NCBI RefSeq assembly: GCF_039555335.1
Contig: NC_092629.1
Coordinates: 2,427,935 to 2,491,934, forward strand
Origin: Amphiura filiformis
Lineage: Eukaryota > Echinodermata > Ophiuroidea > Amphilepidida > Amphiuridae
DNA length: 64,000 nucleotides
Reading direction: 5' to 3'
The notes under the pieces were generated by a model, which saw only the letters and a program-made list of their open reading frames with translations, made no database searches and was not told where the DNA came from. The first letter of the stretch is position 1. Each line of letters opens with the position of its first letter. The translations under genes and the position numbers were made by a program. This document shows positions 21,946-33,792 of this stretch, piece by piece.

Positions 21946-22317
21946 AAACTGATTTGAAGTAAAAACCTGATGAATCTATTCACTGATGCTTTCTTTACGT
22001 TGTCAACGTTTATTGGTTGAAACTAAACTGATGAAATTTGGTGCCAACGCGGAATAAATTAGCGCGAAGCGCGCAAAATTGTGTACTTTTGGGGCTAAAA
22101 TAGCCAGAATATGAGGTTAATTTGGTCAGAAACCCACGTACAGGCGTCAACATTAGGGGGGGATGATCTACGCCTATGAGAGAATCAACAAACTTGGACT
22201 CTGGGAACGGGTGGCCCATTGTGCATGTTTTTTCTCCCTCCACCAGTTCCAAGAGCAGGAAATAAAAAACTTCAAAAAAAAAAAAAAAACTTGGACTAAA
22301 TCTCGATCCGTTCTGAG
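21946..22317. other. Gene-free stretch
   Basis: An A-run lies at 22275-22290. I see no gene with recognisable domains. Confidence 0.5.
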
Positions 22318-22673
22318 CAATTCTCGCTATTCGCAATAAGGGCGCCGCCAGCGGATTTTGCGATGTAATCGTGATGTATCAGTGGGAAAAGGTCGACATT
22401 TTTAGTTTGTCAATATAACGGTATTACACGCAAATCGATAGAGAAAAAATTAATTGTGCACATTTCAAATCACATTATTAAGTGTTATTGAGTATCAATT
22501 CGTGTGTAACACCTTTATTTTGACAAACCCAAAAAATATTGTCACGTGTTCCTATGTAATAGCATGGTAATGTTCGTATTTCGCGGACTTGATGTCGACC
22601 TTTTCCCATGATACATCACGATTACATCAAAAAAATCCGCTGGCGGCGCCCTTATTGTGAATAGCGAGAATTG
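22318..22673. mobile_element. 356-bp TIR element (MITE)
   Basis: The left end CAATTCTCGCTATTCGCAAT and its inverse at the right enclose arms of about 80 bp (GGGCGCCGCCAGCGGATTTT, GTGATGTATCAKGGGAAAAG, GGTCGACAT). The centre is AT-rich and non-coding. Confidence 0.92.
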
Positions 22674-23530
22674 CAGACAAAAAAGTGACGATTCAAATGA
22701 ACCCGGCAAGCAACATCTCAGTGCACAAACAAACAGGAGAACGCCCAATGGATGAACGAAGAGGCCGATTGTCAATGAAATCAATGCAAAATATGGGCTC
22801 AACCATTCTCTGCTGAGGTAAATTGGTTCTATTTAGACAAGCTAAATAAAACCATATTGGGGAGAACATAACCTTTTTTTGAATGAAACCTTTGGGTGAG
22901 AGCCGAAACAGCGCCACAGCTACATCGAACATTGAATTTCTAGTTTCAAATGGCTTCAAATTTCTTTGTTTTTTCATAATTAAGTAACAAAATTAGTGAT
23001 AAATGAAAGTTTCTGTTCAAATTGAAAAATTAGGGGCTTTGGGTGACAGATCAAATGAAAAAAATAAGGGGTCTTTGGGTGACAGAGCATGTGTTCGTGA
23101 ACAAATATGGGGCCTTTGGGTGACAGGAGACAGCGACGCTGAAAAAGGGGGGGGGGTCTTAACGGCCCTATCACCTCCAAAGTTGGAGTGCCCCCGGTAT
23201 TCCTACAAAGATGAATACTGAAAAGAGAGCACCATCCAGATGTGGGTTATGCAAAGGGGACAGCAAACAGCAAATGTAGGCACAAAAGTAGGTGAAGTTC
23301 GATAGCCAAAAATAAACAATTCCACGGCCCACAGAAGTGTTAACCTGCAAAAAACAACAAGAAGGACGAAGGACAATACCAATTCCAGAGCACACAGAGG
23401 TATAAACCAAACGAAAAAAACGACCGACGTTGTCGAGCTGATAAGACTGCTCAGCGACAAACAAGTACAATTAAACCCAGGAAATCAAACAGCAAAAATT
23501 ATAAGGCCCAAAAAGAAACTCGTCAGTTAT
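22674..23530. repeat. Stretch with short GGTCTTTGGGTGACAG repeats
   Basis: The motif GGGSYTTTGGGTGACAG occurs three times at about 40-bp spacing (23033, 23077, 23111), followed by a G10 run near 23148. Open minus-strand frames here lack recognisable domains, and I call no gene. Confidence 0.6.
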
Positions 23531-24964
23531 AGTCATCCTTGCTGTTCAACAACCTAACAATTTAGAATTATTTTGACTACATTTTGTTAATTGGACTTTG
23601 TTTTCTCATTTGACACCCTGTTCATGAAAATCGAACAAGAATTGACCAAAAAATGCGCCTCCAAATCGTCAAACCCCAAAATCAAAAGTTGCAATTTCAA
23701 CGATTTTCAAAGGGAACGCATCGTTATACAGGGTGTCCCATAAAAAATTACCGGGCGAATGAATTTGAAGTCGAGAAATAGACATCAGAATCAAAAATCT
23801 AAACATCAGCATGTAGCCCATTTTATTCAATTTTACTTGAATCGGTTGACTGATCGCGAAGAAATGAGCAATTACATAACGCATGCGTCAATTCACTTCA
23901 TTCCAAGTTTGAAAGAAATATCATTCAAAACACAATACACACTAGTGGTTAACTGTCAATGGGCTTCATATGTTGTTTTGTGAAATCCTTTTCGTTCTTT
24001 TTAAACAATCTGTTTCTTGCAAAACATTTAATTAGGTTTTGTTCAAATTTGAAAACCGGCACTATATTGAAAAAGAAAGCTTGCATGTAAGATGTTGCTC
24101 GGTACTTACAAATATATATTTTTGTTAATGTTGATAAAAATGTTGCATAAAGAATTCCAGCTGGGTTAAAATTAAAAAAATTCTCACACATTAATGTTTT
24201 TGGAATATTTCCAAGAAATTGTAATGCAAACTTTAAATCTTTTAAAACTTCAACATTAACATTGCATGGTATCAAAATCACACATAAAGCTGTACGCATT
24301 TGATCATTGTTATTCTTGGCTCAAATATTCTTTGGAAAGTTAAAATATAACATATTTGCCCAACATAAAGAATTTAAGTTGGAAAGCTTCCAATTGCAGA
24401 ACAAATTTTTGTCGGACAAACTGTTATTCATCTTCAGCACGACATAACTTCACCGATTATAAAATAGATAATGTGGACTAAATTTAATGAGATACACGAA
24501 CTTTAGGAAGCGGTGAGCGAGTATGAAAAAAAACACCTGTTGATCAAACTTGGAATGAACTGAAGTGATGCACGCATTATGTAATCGTTCATTTCTTCGC
24601 AACCGTTCAACCGAATCAAATAAAATTTTCGTATATGATTCACAACAAAATAAACTATACGCTACATTTTAAATTTATTGATTCTAATGTCTATTTCTAG
24701 ACTTACGTTCAATTTCATTCGCTCGGTAATTTTTTCTGGGACACCCTGTATTGCACACAAGCACCACCCACGGGCCAATAAAGCACACAATGTATGGGAA
24801 ACAGGACAATTGAATCGTTAAAATTGCAACATTTGATTTTGGGGTTTGGAGGCACATATCTTGGTCAATTCTTGCATGATTTTCACGAACAGGGTGTCAA
24901 ATTTAATGAGAAAGCACAGTCCAATTACAAAATTGTATTTGGTTGTTGAACAGCAAGGATGACT
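23531..24964. mobile_element. Foldback element split by a mariner-like element
   Basis: The ends AGTCATCCTTGCTGTTCAAC and its inverse frame arms of about 170 bp (shared TCATTTGACACCCTGTTC, TTGGGGTTTGRAGGCGC-like stretch). The middle holds the separate TA-flanked element at 23729-24748. Removing it leaves a palindrome of about 410 bp. Non-coding. Confidence 0.85.
23729..24748. mobile_element. mariner-like non-autonomous element, about 1.0 kb
   Basis: The ends CAGGGTGTCCCATAAAAAAT and its near-inverse (ATTTTTTCTGGGACACCCTG) are flanked by TA. TIRs are about 200 bp, with CGCGAAGAAATGAGCRATTACATAA against its inverse. No transposase is recognisable. A 3'-truncated relative is at 27240-27810. Confidence 0.9.
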
Positions 24965-25185
24965 CTAACCAACAAGTTTCTTTTTGTGTCTGGTGTAGGC
25001 CTATATGCTATAGTTTATAAGAACTAATTCAAGTAAAAAATATAGTCACAAGTTCAAATTAAACCGCAGTAAAGAAGAAAATAATCTCAGGTCAAAATAA
25101 GCTGCGTCTTTACTCAATGAAAGCAAGTTCACTACAAAGTACAAGCTGTGTCTTCACTCAATGAAATATTTATTTAAGTAATTAT
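24965..25185. other. Gene-free stretch
   Basis: Two diverged copies of GCTGYGTCTTYACTCAATGAAA (25102, 25146) are the only structure seen. Confidence 0.5.
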
Positions 25186-25305
25186 TGTAATATTGTATAA
25201 GGATTTGATTGATAGCCATACTGTTGCGTGAACTTAGAAGCATGTGATTTTGGCCTGGGTCATTTTACATGTTTTAGTGACCATAACAAATTGAACATGT
25301 TGAAC
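25186..25305 (+). repeat. Fragment of LTR-like repeat
   Basis: TATTGTATAAGGATTTGATTG, TAGCCATACTG, GATTTTGGCCTGGGTCATTT and GTGACCATAAC match, in inverse orientation, the repeat at 55979-56150, with about 60 bases deleted. It looks like the 3' edge of the same LTR. Confidence 0.7.
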
Positions 25306-25312
25306 CCGGGAT

Positions 25313-25538
25313 GTTGAACTACAAGCAGGTTGCACTCATCACCTGTGTATGTCTGCAATCATAGATTGAATACAATACCGGTCTTTTCAAAGATACTAAT
25401 CTTACAGGTACGAATGATCAGCATGATATGGTTTAACAGAGGTACACCGTGAATGTACACGTGCAGCGGGGTATATTCAAAAATTGTTTCTACCTATTGC
25501 TATGGTAGTTAATCCGATTATTACATCACTTCGCCAGA
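25313..25538. mobile_element. TA-type MITE, left-truncated second copy
   Basis: It matches 11880-12105 (CTACAAGCAGGTTRCA, TCTGCAATCATAGATTGAAT, CCTATTGCTATGGTAGTTAA) and ends at CTTCGCCAG, but the left TIR is missing. Confidence 0.92.
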
Positions 25539-25545
25539 ATGGTGA

Positions 25546-26098
25546 CTATGAGACAAATAATTTCGGACATAGTCTAACCATTGACCGGAAATGGACAATC
25601 ACGATGATTGACCAATTATTGTCTTCTTTTGCAGCATGACAATAAGCTGACATGTTTTTCTTCAAGACTTGGAACTCATCCAGAGACAACCAGACACCTT
25701 GCTTCGTTGGATACCACCTCCCCTTGTTAGATTTTCGAAAGTGATTCCTAATCAATGTGTATGTACTTCTTTCCTCTGAAAGTTTTCACCACTGCATGTT
25801 TGGATTTCAATTCATTACGACCAAGAGGTATGCGATACAACTCACGTTCATTAGCTGGTTCCTCCTTAACATCTGCTTCAACATTAACGGCTATGCTACT
25901 TGTGTTGTTGTTCTTAGATGTTGCGGTGTGAAGTTCTTTCAAATCTCCAAACAACTTTGGAATATGATGATCCATTGTGGTCATGTTTTGGAGTTATCGT
26001 TGATATGTAAATCTCCAAACAACTTTGGCAGGGAAAGATCCATCTTGGTTAAATTTTCTTCGCTCTTTAAATTTATTGGAAAACTGTAATTTCCTGCA
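25546..26098 (-). pseudogene. PC4-like (transcriptional coactivator p15) domain ORF, frameshifted
   Basis: On the minus strand, MEFAGNYSFPINLK (start 26098) leads, through frame changes near 25990 and 25752, to an acidic segment with a repeated PKLFGDL. It then reads RIPLGRNELKSKHAVVKTF, GKKYIHID, IRNHFRKSNKGRWYPTKQGV and WLSLDEFQVLKKNM. The end matches the PC4 C-terminal fold pattern (V..F.GK..I.IR.....G...P..KG..L....W..L), a single-stranded-DNA-binding module of transcription coactivators that also occurs in mobile-element proteins. The two frame changes argue for a decayed copy; an unrecognised splice could explain one of them. Assignment is from motif only. Confidence 0.5.
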
Positions 26099-26239
26099 AA
26101 CTCCATCTTTGTTTCGTTTTGTTGCAGTGATGATCGCTGATAGAACTTAATGATACTTTTTGAATAAGTTCATCAGGACTGATATAATTAAATTAAATAT
26201 CAGATTATGTTGTTCAAGTCCAAAGATTTACTCACGTTT

Positions 26240-26335
26240 TAGACGTGTCATCTTTCGTGCGGAAGATTTCATCAGTAATGCGCCGATACAGCCGCTTCAC
26301 CACCTCTGGTCCTCCTACTCTCATCCCCAGGGTGT
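26240..26335 (-). other. Possible orphan exon
   Basis: The minus strand reads LGMRVGGPEVVKRLYRRITD then EIFRTKDDTSK, followed directly by the consensus donor GTGAGT. I do not recognise the peptide. Its phase does not join to the neighbouring PC4-like segment, so it is unproven. Confidence 0.25.
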
Positions 26336-26727
26336 GTAGTTGTTTGCAGTAGCTGATCGTATACATGACTCAAAGAATAAGTTCCTTCATGATATATTTT
26401 ATTCTGAGAAAATCTTCATGTTATATACAAAATCCGTTCTATTTTTAGACATAACATCATTTCATCCAAATATTCATGACATCATCTTCTCAAAAATAAA
26501 TATGACATCATCAACTGTGCAGCTGGTCTTGTTTCACAATCCTTTGTTTCTGCAAAGATAATAAAAAACAAACAAAAACACAGTTGTAAATAAAGGTGTC
26601 CTAGCGCGTAATCTTATAAAAAAAAAAGTATTCGAGATTTGATTAAAGTCACAAAATATTTATTATTTACGAAGAAAGTGATCAAAAATAATCTGTATAT
26701 AAATGAAGCAAATTTACCTATTCTTAT

Positions 26728-27114
26728 TCATCCATGTCTTCGTATAAAATATAAAAAGTCTTCGTCTTCGTGGAAATAGGGTTTGGGTTTGGGTATGGGT
26801 ATGGCATTTGAACAGCCGCATGAACTGCTGCAATCAGGATCATCTTGATATAAAAGTTCCCAGGGTGGTGGAAGATTTTGATACAATGCTATTACCGATG
26901 GGTCTTGTGTGTTGACTGGTATGGGTGTTGAAATGCTTTCTACATTTATTGTCTCTTGTTGGGCATCTTCCCCAAATAATTCAAGTAGATCATCTCTCTC
27001 ATCTCTCGTCAAAAAGTACAATTCACCATAATCATTTGCGAGCCAATAGATGCCCTCCGTTTCAGAAAACATCGATCCCTCACCATAGTAAATAGAACCG
27101 ATGTCAAAAAAATG
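26728..27114 (-). CDS. Hypothetical acidic ORF, unknown function
   Basis: From ATG 27072 the minus strand encodes 114 residues: GIYWLANDYGELYFLTRDER, LLELFGEDAQQ, LPPPWELLYQDD, a CSSSCGC cluster and a Pro/Lys segment. The frame is open upstream to about 27114 (YYGEGS precedes the Met). Composition is protein-like (strongly acidic, Tyr/Leu-rich start), unlike the flanking AT repeats. It lies 0.6 kb upstream of the PC4-like ORF on the same strand, so the two might derive from one element or gene. I cannot name the family. Confidence 0.35.
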   Translation of the reverse strand, partial: HFFDIGSIYYGEGSMFSETEGIYWLANDYGELYFLTRDERDDLLELFGEDAQQETINVESISTPIPVNTQDPSVIALYQNLPPPWELLYQDDPDCSSSCGCSNAIPIPKPKPYFHEDEDFLYFIRRHG

Positions 27115-27239
27115 CAGTTACAGTTATAGCACCTATACAGAACAACAAAAAATAACAAAAATAAGTTTTGCTTACTTTAATGAGAAAACAATTTAAAGAT
27201 ATAATATGTTCGATTTTTTTAAAATATGATATAGATATA

Positions 27240-27810
27240 CAGGGTGTCCCAGAAAAAATTACCGGGCGAACGTGAGTCGAGAAATAGACATTAAAATCCA
27301 AAACTCTAAGCACCAGCTTATTTTGCATCTTATAAGTCAATTTTACTGTAATCGGTTGACTGATCGCGAAGAAATGAGCGATTACATAATGCATGCGTAA
27401 ATTCACTTCATTCCAAGTTTGAAAGAAAGATCATTCAACACAATGCACACTGGTGGTTGACTGTCAATGGGCTTCATATTTTGTTCTGTGAAATCCTTTT
27501 CGTTCTTTGTAAACAATGTGTTTCTTGCAAAACATTTAATTGGGTATAGTTCAAATTTGAAAACCTTGCATGTAAGATGATGCTCGGTACTTGTAAATAT
27601 ATTTTTTCGTTTATGTTGATATAAATGTTGCAAAAACAATTATTGCATAAAGGATTTCGTCAGCTGGCTTAAAAAATTCTCACACACATTAATGTTTTTG
27701 GAATATTTCCAAGAAATTGTAATGCAAAGTTTTAATCTTTTAGAACTTTAACATTAATGTTGCATGGTATCAAATATAACATGTAAAGCTGTAAGCACTT
27801 GATAAATTTT
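27240..27810. mobile_element. mariner-like element, truncated second copy
   Basis: It starts with TA then CAGGGTGTCCCAGAAAAAAT and follows the 23729-24300 sequence (GGTTGACTGATCGCGAAGAA, GCATGCGT, TTTGGAATATTTCCAAGAAA). The homology ends near 27810 and no right TIR is found. Confidence 0.9.
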
Positions 27811-29096
27811 CGAAATGCACCGATTCAATCAAAATTTGTCTTAAATTACTCCTCTCGGCAAACCAAATAGGAAAATCATTTATTTGAAAAATTGACTGCA
27901 TCAACTCTAAAGGGGACATGACAGTACAAAAATGCACTTAAATTGTAAATTAAGTATATGTTTGAGATTTCGTATGTTAAGGGGAGTAATTTGAAACCAG
28001 TTTCGATGAAATCGGACCATTTTTTAATTTTGACCTCGGTCTTCAATGGTAGTCAATCCTTATTGGTCGTCACATGACTATCATTTGGTCAGACTGTAAA
28101 TCGAAATTTGTAATTTCAGACTGTTTTCACCTACGCGTGCGGAAACTTGCTCGAGAATTCTAGCCACGAATTTGCTCACCGATAGGTTCACACTCGAGAA
28201 GTCTACCCACGAATTTGCTCAACGATAGCTTTACATTCTAGGCTAGAGAGAAAGTTCAGAAGTAGAAAATCTGGTAAACCAGTCCATGCCACATGGGTAA
28301 ACACAGTCCAATCAAGACGGCCGATCGCATCAAAAGTGTTCTATTGCACTTCAAAATCTTAGGCAAATTTTACTCAAAAGATACAGTTGACTTATCGAAA
28401 TAACGTACATCCAAATTTAAACATTAACACAACAAATAACATTCGTTGCAAAAATGTCAAATGAAAAACGATATATAGTCTAGCAATTATCGTACTCCAG
28501 CATCGAATGCGTAACTATCGTGTGCAAATTCGAAGCTAGAGTTCTCGAGTATAAAGCGGATCGAAACCCAATGATAATCTCTCATAGAGATGCTGATTCC
28601 GCGGCAGTCCTAGCGGAGTGGAGTAATTAGTATTGTGTAAGTCATACCAGTATAACCATGATTGTTAAACACCATCTTTTTCATCGTTGCCTTTACATAC
28701 CTTTTATATGTGAAATTAAATAAAGAGTGGAAGCAGTTGCCATGATGAATACGACCAGAAGAAATCTTCGTCGTTTTGACGAATGTCTTGGTAAAATGCC
28801 CATATCCGCGGGGAGTATTTGCCTATGATAGCTTATGATACATGTAGGAACTGAAATCATTTGCTGTCTGATCGATTAGCCTTGAATTGTCATGGACGAA
28901 TAACATACAAAATACAATATGAAAGGTCGAATAACTTAACCATATTTTAAGATAATTCACTGTATACCTCCATACCACAGTGCACATAGAATTCCACGGC
29001 TCAGCGCACATTATTATGCATACAATTTGGGCGCACTTCATGGAAAACTCGGTCGAGTTTTACCCAAATTTAAAAAAATAAATAAAGGTGAGTTAA
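27811..29096. other. Gene-free stretch
   Basis: No recognisable coding or bounded repeat. A short inverted pair, TTAAATTACTCCYCT and AGGGGAGTAATTTGA, lies at 27841 and 27981. Confidence 0.5.
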
Positions 29097-29753
29097 GGGC
29101 TGGGGTATGAACGTTTGGACAGTATTTATTTTGGGACATTAGAGCACATCAGACATATCGAATTGCATTCTGAATACGAAGAATGTCATTCTGATATCAA
29201 ATAATTTTGATTTTTGAAATTCGCAATTTAATACACATTTTATGGCAAATCATTAAAAATTGATATTTTGATATTTAACAGTACTTGAAGTAAACTTTTA
29301 AATCTGATGATTTATACTTAGAGTGTATGTAGGTGGGATGAAAAGCCAACGATCAATTGAAAAATTTGACCTTTCGTATTGAATATATAAAAAAAAAAAA
29401 AAAAACACCAAAACAAATTAGGTCTTTTGGGGAAAAAATCCATATCTTCAATATGAAAGGTCGAAATTTTCAATTGACCGTCGGCTTTTCCTCCCTGCTA
29501 CATACACTTTAAGAATATATCATTAGATTTATATAATTTACTTCGAGGACTATTATATATCAAAAATTTGAAAAATATCAAATTTTTATAATTTGCCATA
29601 AAATTTATATTATATTGTGATTTTAAAAAATGAAAATTATTTGATATCAGAAAGACATGCTTCGTATTCAGAATGCAATTCGATAGGTCTGAGGTGCTCT
29701 CATGTCCCACAAAAAATACTGTCGAAACGCAATAAACGCTCATTTTAGATCCC
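29097..29753. mobile_element. TTAA-flanked foldback MITE, 657 bp
   Basis: TTAA sits at 29093-29096 and 29754-29757, with ends GGGCTGGGGTATGAACG and a diverged inverse ending GATCCC. The arms pair throughout (TTCTGAATACGAAGAATG / CATGCTTCGTATTCAGAA; TTGACCTTTCRTATTGAA near the centre), with an A-run at 29389-29405 at the centre. Non-coding; piggyBac/TTAA-type by target site. Confidence 0.9.
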
Positions 29754-30460
29754 TTAATGAAAAAGAAATTTAGCAACGCGACCAGGTTTTATTTACCCGA
29801 AGTCTACATAATAGTACACTTCAAATATATTGAAATCCGCTATTGTATTCTGTTCATCGCTCAAATACACATTAATAATTTTCTGTACCGCCGGTATTTC
29901 GCAATTATTAACATTAAAAATGCTTCATTTATCTTATAATTAACAAATTGCAATTATGAAAAATAAAAACTTTTAAAGTGAACATATTAAGTTCTACTTC
30001 AATTGTTAAAATTTGGAAAATATCGACTGACCGGCAGATAGCAGCCTCTTACTAAATTTAATTATGTTCTAAATTATTGCCATCGCGCCCAAAAATCTCA
30101 TACACGATTTTATTGATTCATTTTTGGGCTTACTACCGAAAGTTAGAAGTCGTCAATGGCAACATCAATCAACATGATCATACTGAGCAGTGGTAAGAAA
30201 TACAAGAGTCTTGGACAACGAAATAATATATCTCGAGCCAAGGGAAGAAAAGATTTCATAATCTTGCTTAAAACATCTACCGAACCCAGGGCCAGGAGGC
30301 ACAATAACTTGGGTTAGGGGATTTAATATCACTAAAGAAGATATGCCCACAAGAGATTGTTATGATGAACAACCTGTCCTTTAAGATTAATAAAACAGGC
30401 AATGTTACCTTGTTTTTATGTTTGTTTGGACGCTATGACGTCAAAATGACGTCATTGTCA
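29754..30460. other. Gene-free stretch
   Basis: I see no gene or repeat boundary. Two TGACGTCA-like sites (30437-30453) lie just before the palindrome at 30461. Confidence 0.5.
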
Positions 30461-30502
30461 AGTGTCCCATATTACCTGCATGTGCAGGTAATATGGGACA
30501 CT
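30461..30502. repeat. Perfect 42-bp palindrome; motif recurs at 30666 and 31047
   Basis: AGTGTCCCATATTACCTGCA, a TG spacer, and the exact inverse. The half-site GTGTCCCATATTACCTGC recurs singly at 30666-30683 and 31047-31064 in the same orientation, so four half-sites lie in 600 bp. Intervening sequence is AT-rich and non-coding. It may be the hinge of a tandem or foldback element, or a protein-binding site. Confidence 0.9.
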
Positions 30503-31064
30503 GTGTTATCTCTATGGTGAAAATCAAAAAGTTCAGAAAATCACTCTTTTGTTCTAAAAACATTTTTGTTACATGATTTTGAATGTTAAATGCAAATTTC
30601 TACAAGAAAATTCAATTTTCTAAATAGTTTTGCTTTTCGCATTGACAATGCACACAATTTCCTATGTGTCCCATATTACCTGCACCCATTCAGTTGAAAA
30701 TCAGAGAAAATAATCATTTATAAAAGGAAAGTGCCACTTGTCAGTGGAATTTTACCTGCTGATAAGCTTAACCCATCACCTAAAGATAATAAAAATGACA
30801 AATGCCCCTCAGTACCAGAGTTTTTGGATACACAATCATAAAATGTGACGTCATTGATTTTATATCAGGTCAAAAAACGACATAATTTTTGGACAATTTC
30901 ACTCTTTTTGGCATTGATTTCCAAGAGTTTGATACACAGACTCCAAAACTGCATTTCTAGAAGCACAATTGATGTCTCTAAACACTTAACAAATCAACTT
31001 AAAGTGTTTACCTTCTCTAAGCTACTTTTTGTTAAAATGAAAACAGGTGTCCCATATTACCTGC

Positions 31065-33599
31065 TGTCTAAATCTAAATCTAACGTGTTGTTTTTACACC
31101 CAATTGCTTTCCAACAAACCTTCAGGCACTACTGAAGGACTCGTTGTTAATAATGAATTGACGCAAATTAAAATTTAAATTATATTTTTCTCTTCAGGGA
31201 CTTGACCAATCCAAAACATTCAAGAAAAGCTGTCTTGGACATTTTTGACACCATAGAACTTACATTATGGAAAGTAATTAATTTAAAGCATACCAGGGTG
31301 TGGATGAGGAGGGGAAGTGCCGATTTCAGGCGCGTATCCAGGAATTCGTAGACCGGGGGCGCAATTGAAGCTTGTTTTGTGAAATAGAATATGGCCGCTG
31401 TTTTGTTAGCCGAATCTTTTTGATGAAAGTCAATCTTTGACAAGATGTAACTACGGAACGTGCTATGAGAAAAAGGTTTTCAGTTTTGGCTTTCTTTACT
31501 CAAGGGCTTTAATTTGATTTATAAAAGGATGCAGTTTGATGGCAAATTTGAATTCACCTTTCATACCTATATCGTATATGCTGAGCCTGGGTCGCTCGGC
31601 CTATCTCGAACAAAATCGCCATGCATAGCTTTTGAAGAACGAGTGGATTCGCCGTACTATCACTGCAATTTTTGACACGAAGATATAGGGATGATGACGC
31701 TGTGTGAGGTGTCAAAATGCGCAGAACTAAATTCTGCTTCAAACGTAGAATAATGACCATTATTTAAGGGGGGGGGGGTAATAACTTATTTTGAGATGTT
31801 TACTTGTTTAACCTGATAGGGCAGCTATTCATTATTGTTTATCTTTAACTTATTCTACTATGTGAAAGTAATATTTCCTTCTCTATAACATAACCCTATA
31901 TTGTTGAGAGTAAACATAAAAAACAAATATTCATTGGGTACATAAACATAATAAAATGCCATGAATAGCGCCGCTAGGAGTGAAGTAGACAACCTTTTCT
32001 ACAGGTTGATGACGTAATATCCAAAATGTTTTTTATATCTGGCATTTAACGTTTACCATATTGTATATTGTATGCATTATAATAGTGTTTAACTCTTTTT
32101 GGGGCTTGATGCTTTCATCCATTGATATTCATTAATATTTATTCATTCATTCATTCATTCATTCATTCATTCATTTTGTTAAGTCAGTCAATCAGTTATT
32201 ATATATTTTCATACTTCCTCCATAACCGTACAATACTACCCTTTATTTTTGGATAAACAATAACACAGTCATTATACCTTAATCATGTCATTATTTTCAA
32301 CTGCAGAAACCTTTTAGTTTCTCTTCTATTTTAAGATTTACATCTCCCTTTCTCTTTTCCAAACTAATCAACCATCATTTCATTGTCAGTATCTAGTAAT
32401 AAATCTGAGCTGTGAGAGTACGTGCCTCATCTATCTCTGCTAATAAATTTATATAATTAATGTGTATAACCAATAGACAAACTTTGCCCTGAAAAGAAAA
32501 ATCAAATGTGAATAAATCATTATTGTCTAACATTGCAAGCTTAAGTAAAGCGGATCGAAATCTTGCCACAAATGTATACTTTTCCTAACTTAGGTATGGT
32601 TTCCAAGATTGTGTGGTTCCCAGTAGTTTCTCTCCAAATGGATAATATAGGTACACGGTCTGTAGCACAGAATATTGCGCGAGTTATGTTACGCATGCAC
32701 GCGGGGTGTTAGGATTTACCAGGTAATACGGCAAATATTCATGAGGTATTGGTTGTGCATCATCCATATAAAAATGGATATGTATTGTTGTCAATTTTCT
32801 TTACAAGTTCACACTTAAATAAACAGCTTTTAAACAATTAAATCTAATCAAGCATATGAGTAAGAAACGGCTTTTACCAATACATTGTATTCCATGTAGG
32901 TAGTCATAGCAGCCATACAATCTGAAAGGATCAGACGCATATGTATTTTTAACAATTAGTTGGATATACCCATATTTTGGTATTTGGAAAACACATTTCT
33001 TGCCACAATATTCCAAAACATCAGACTGGTAGAACCAAGAGCACGGCGTGTGCATTTGTAGCAGTAAGTAATGTCATCATCCACATTTATTTTGTTTTTC
33101 ATTTGTTTCATTTTGTATAAAATTGATTATTTGTGTATAATCCTTCCACTTTTTTTCTGTCACACAAACTATCATTCTGATATATCTGCTAAGATTTATT
33201 TTGACATTTTTTTTTGGTAGAAGTAACTGTAATATACCTGCTTTCTGAATTCTGAACTTGAAACTGATAAGAAAAGTCCAAATATGAAATGCTTTTAATA
33301 AACCGACGAATAACTTAAGGGGAAAGTGTATAAAACTATACATATTTGGAAAGGAAATGAGTCGCGAAATCCTATGGTAACGTCAGATTTAAACAGAATG
33401 TTTAGTTTTTGAAAAATCACAAAAATACTCTTTTTTAGCCCACATTTTTGTGACAACATACAAAAAATCGAAATATTGAAGAAGAAAAAAAAAGCCATTT
33501 TGTCACTCTGTTTAACAAGTGGTTGCATATAATGGTGTATCTTTTTGTTTAAAAATATGTTTTTCCAAAATGTTTAATATTGGCTATTATAAAAAAAAA
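31065..33599. other. Gene-free stretch with microsatellite
   Basis: An (ATTC)n microsatellite lies at 32141-32175 and a G11 run near 31768-31778. Open frames on the minus strand have no recognisable domain. Nothing else is supported. Confidence 0.5.
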
Positions 33600-33792
33600 A
33601 TCAATCAGTGGTCAGCAATCAATGACAGGCAATTAGTGATCATAATCAGTAATCTGTGATCAGTGCCGAGCAATCAGTGATCCCTGATCAGCCATCACTG
33701 AATCAGTGAATAGTAACGAGCAATTAGTGATCATCAGTCAGTAATCAGTGATCAGCTATCAGTGATTAGTCGTGATCAGTGACAAGCAATCA
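33600..33792. repeat. Degenerate ATCAGTG array
   Basis: About twenty variants of ATCAGTGATCAG / CAATCAGTGA follow each other without fixed period. An old short-unit array that has drifted. Confidence 0.8.

Noticed and set aside
22010-23470. Several 70-110 codon minus-strand open frames
   Set aside because: They overlap a MITE or homopolymer runs and have no recognisable domain or splice context.
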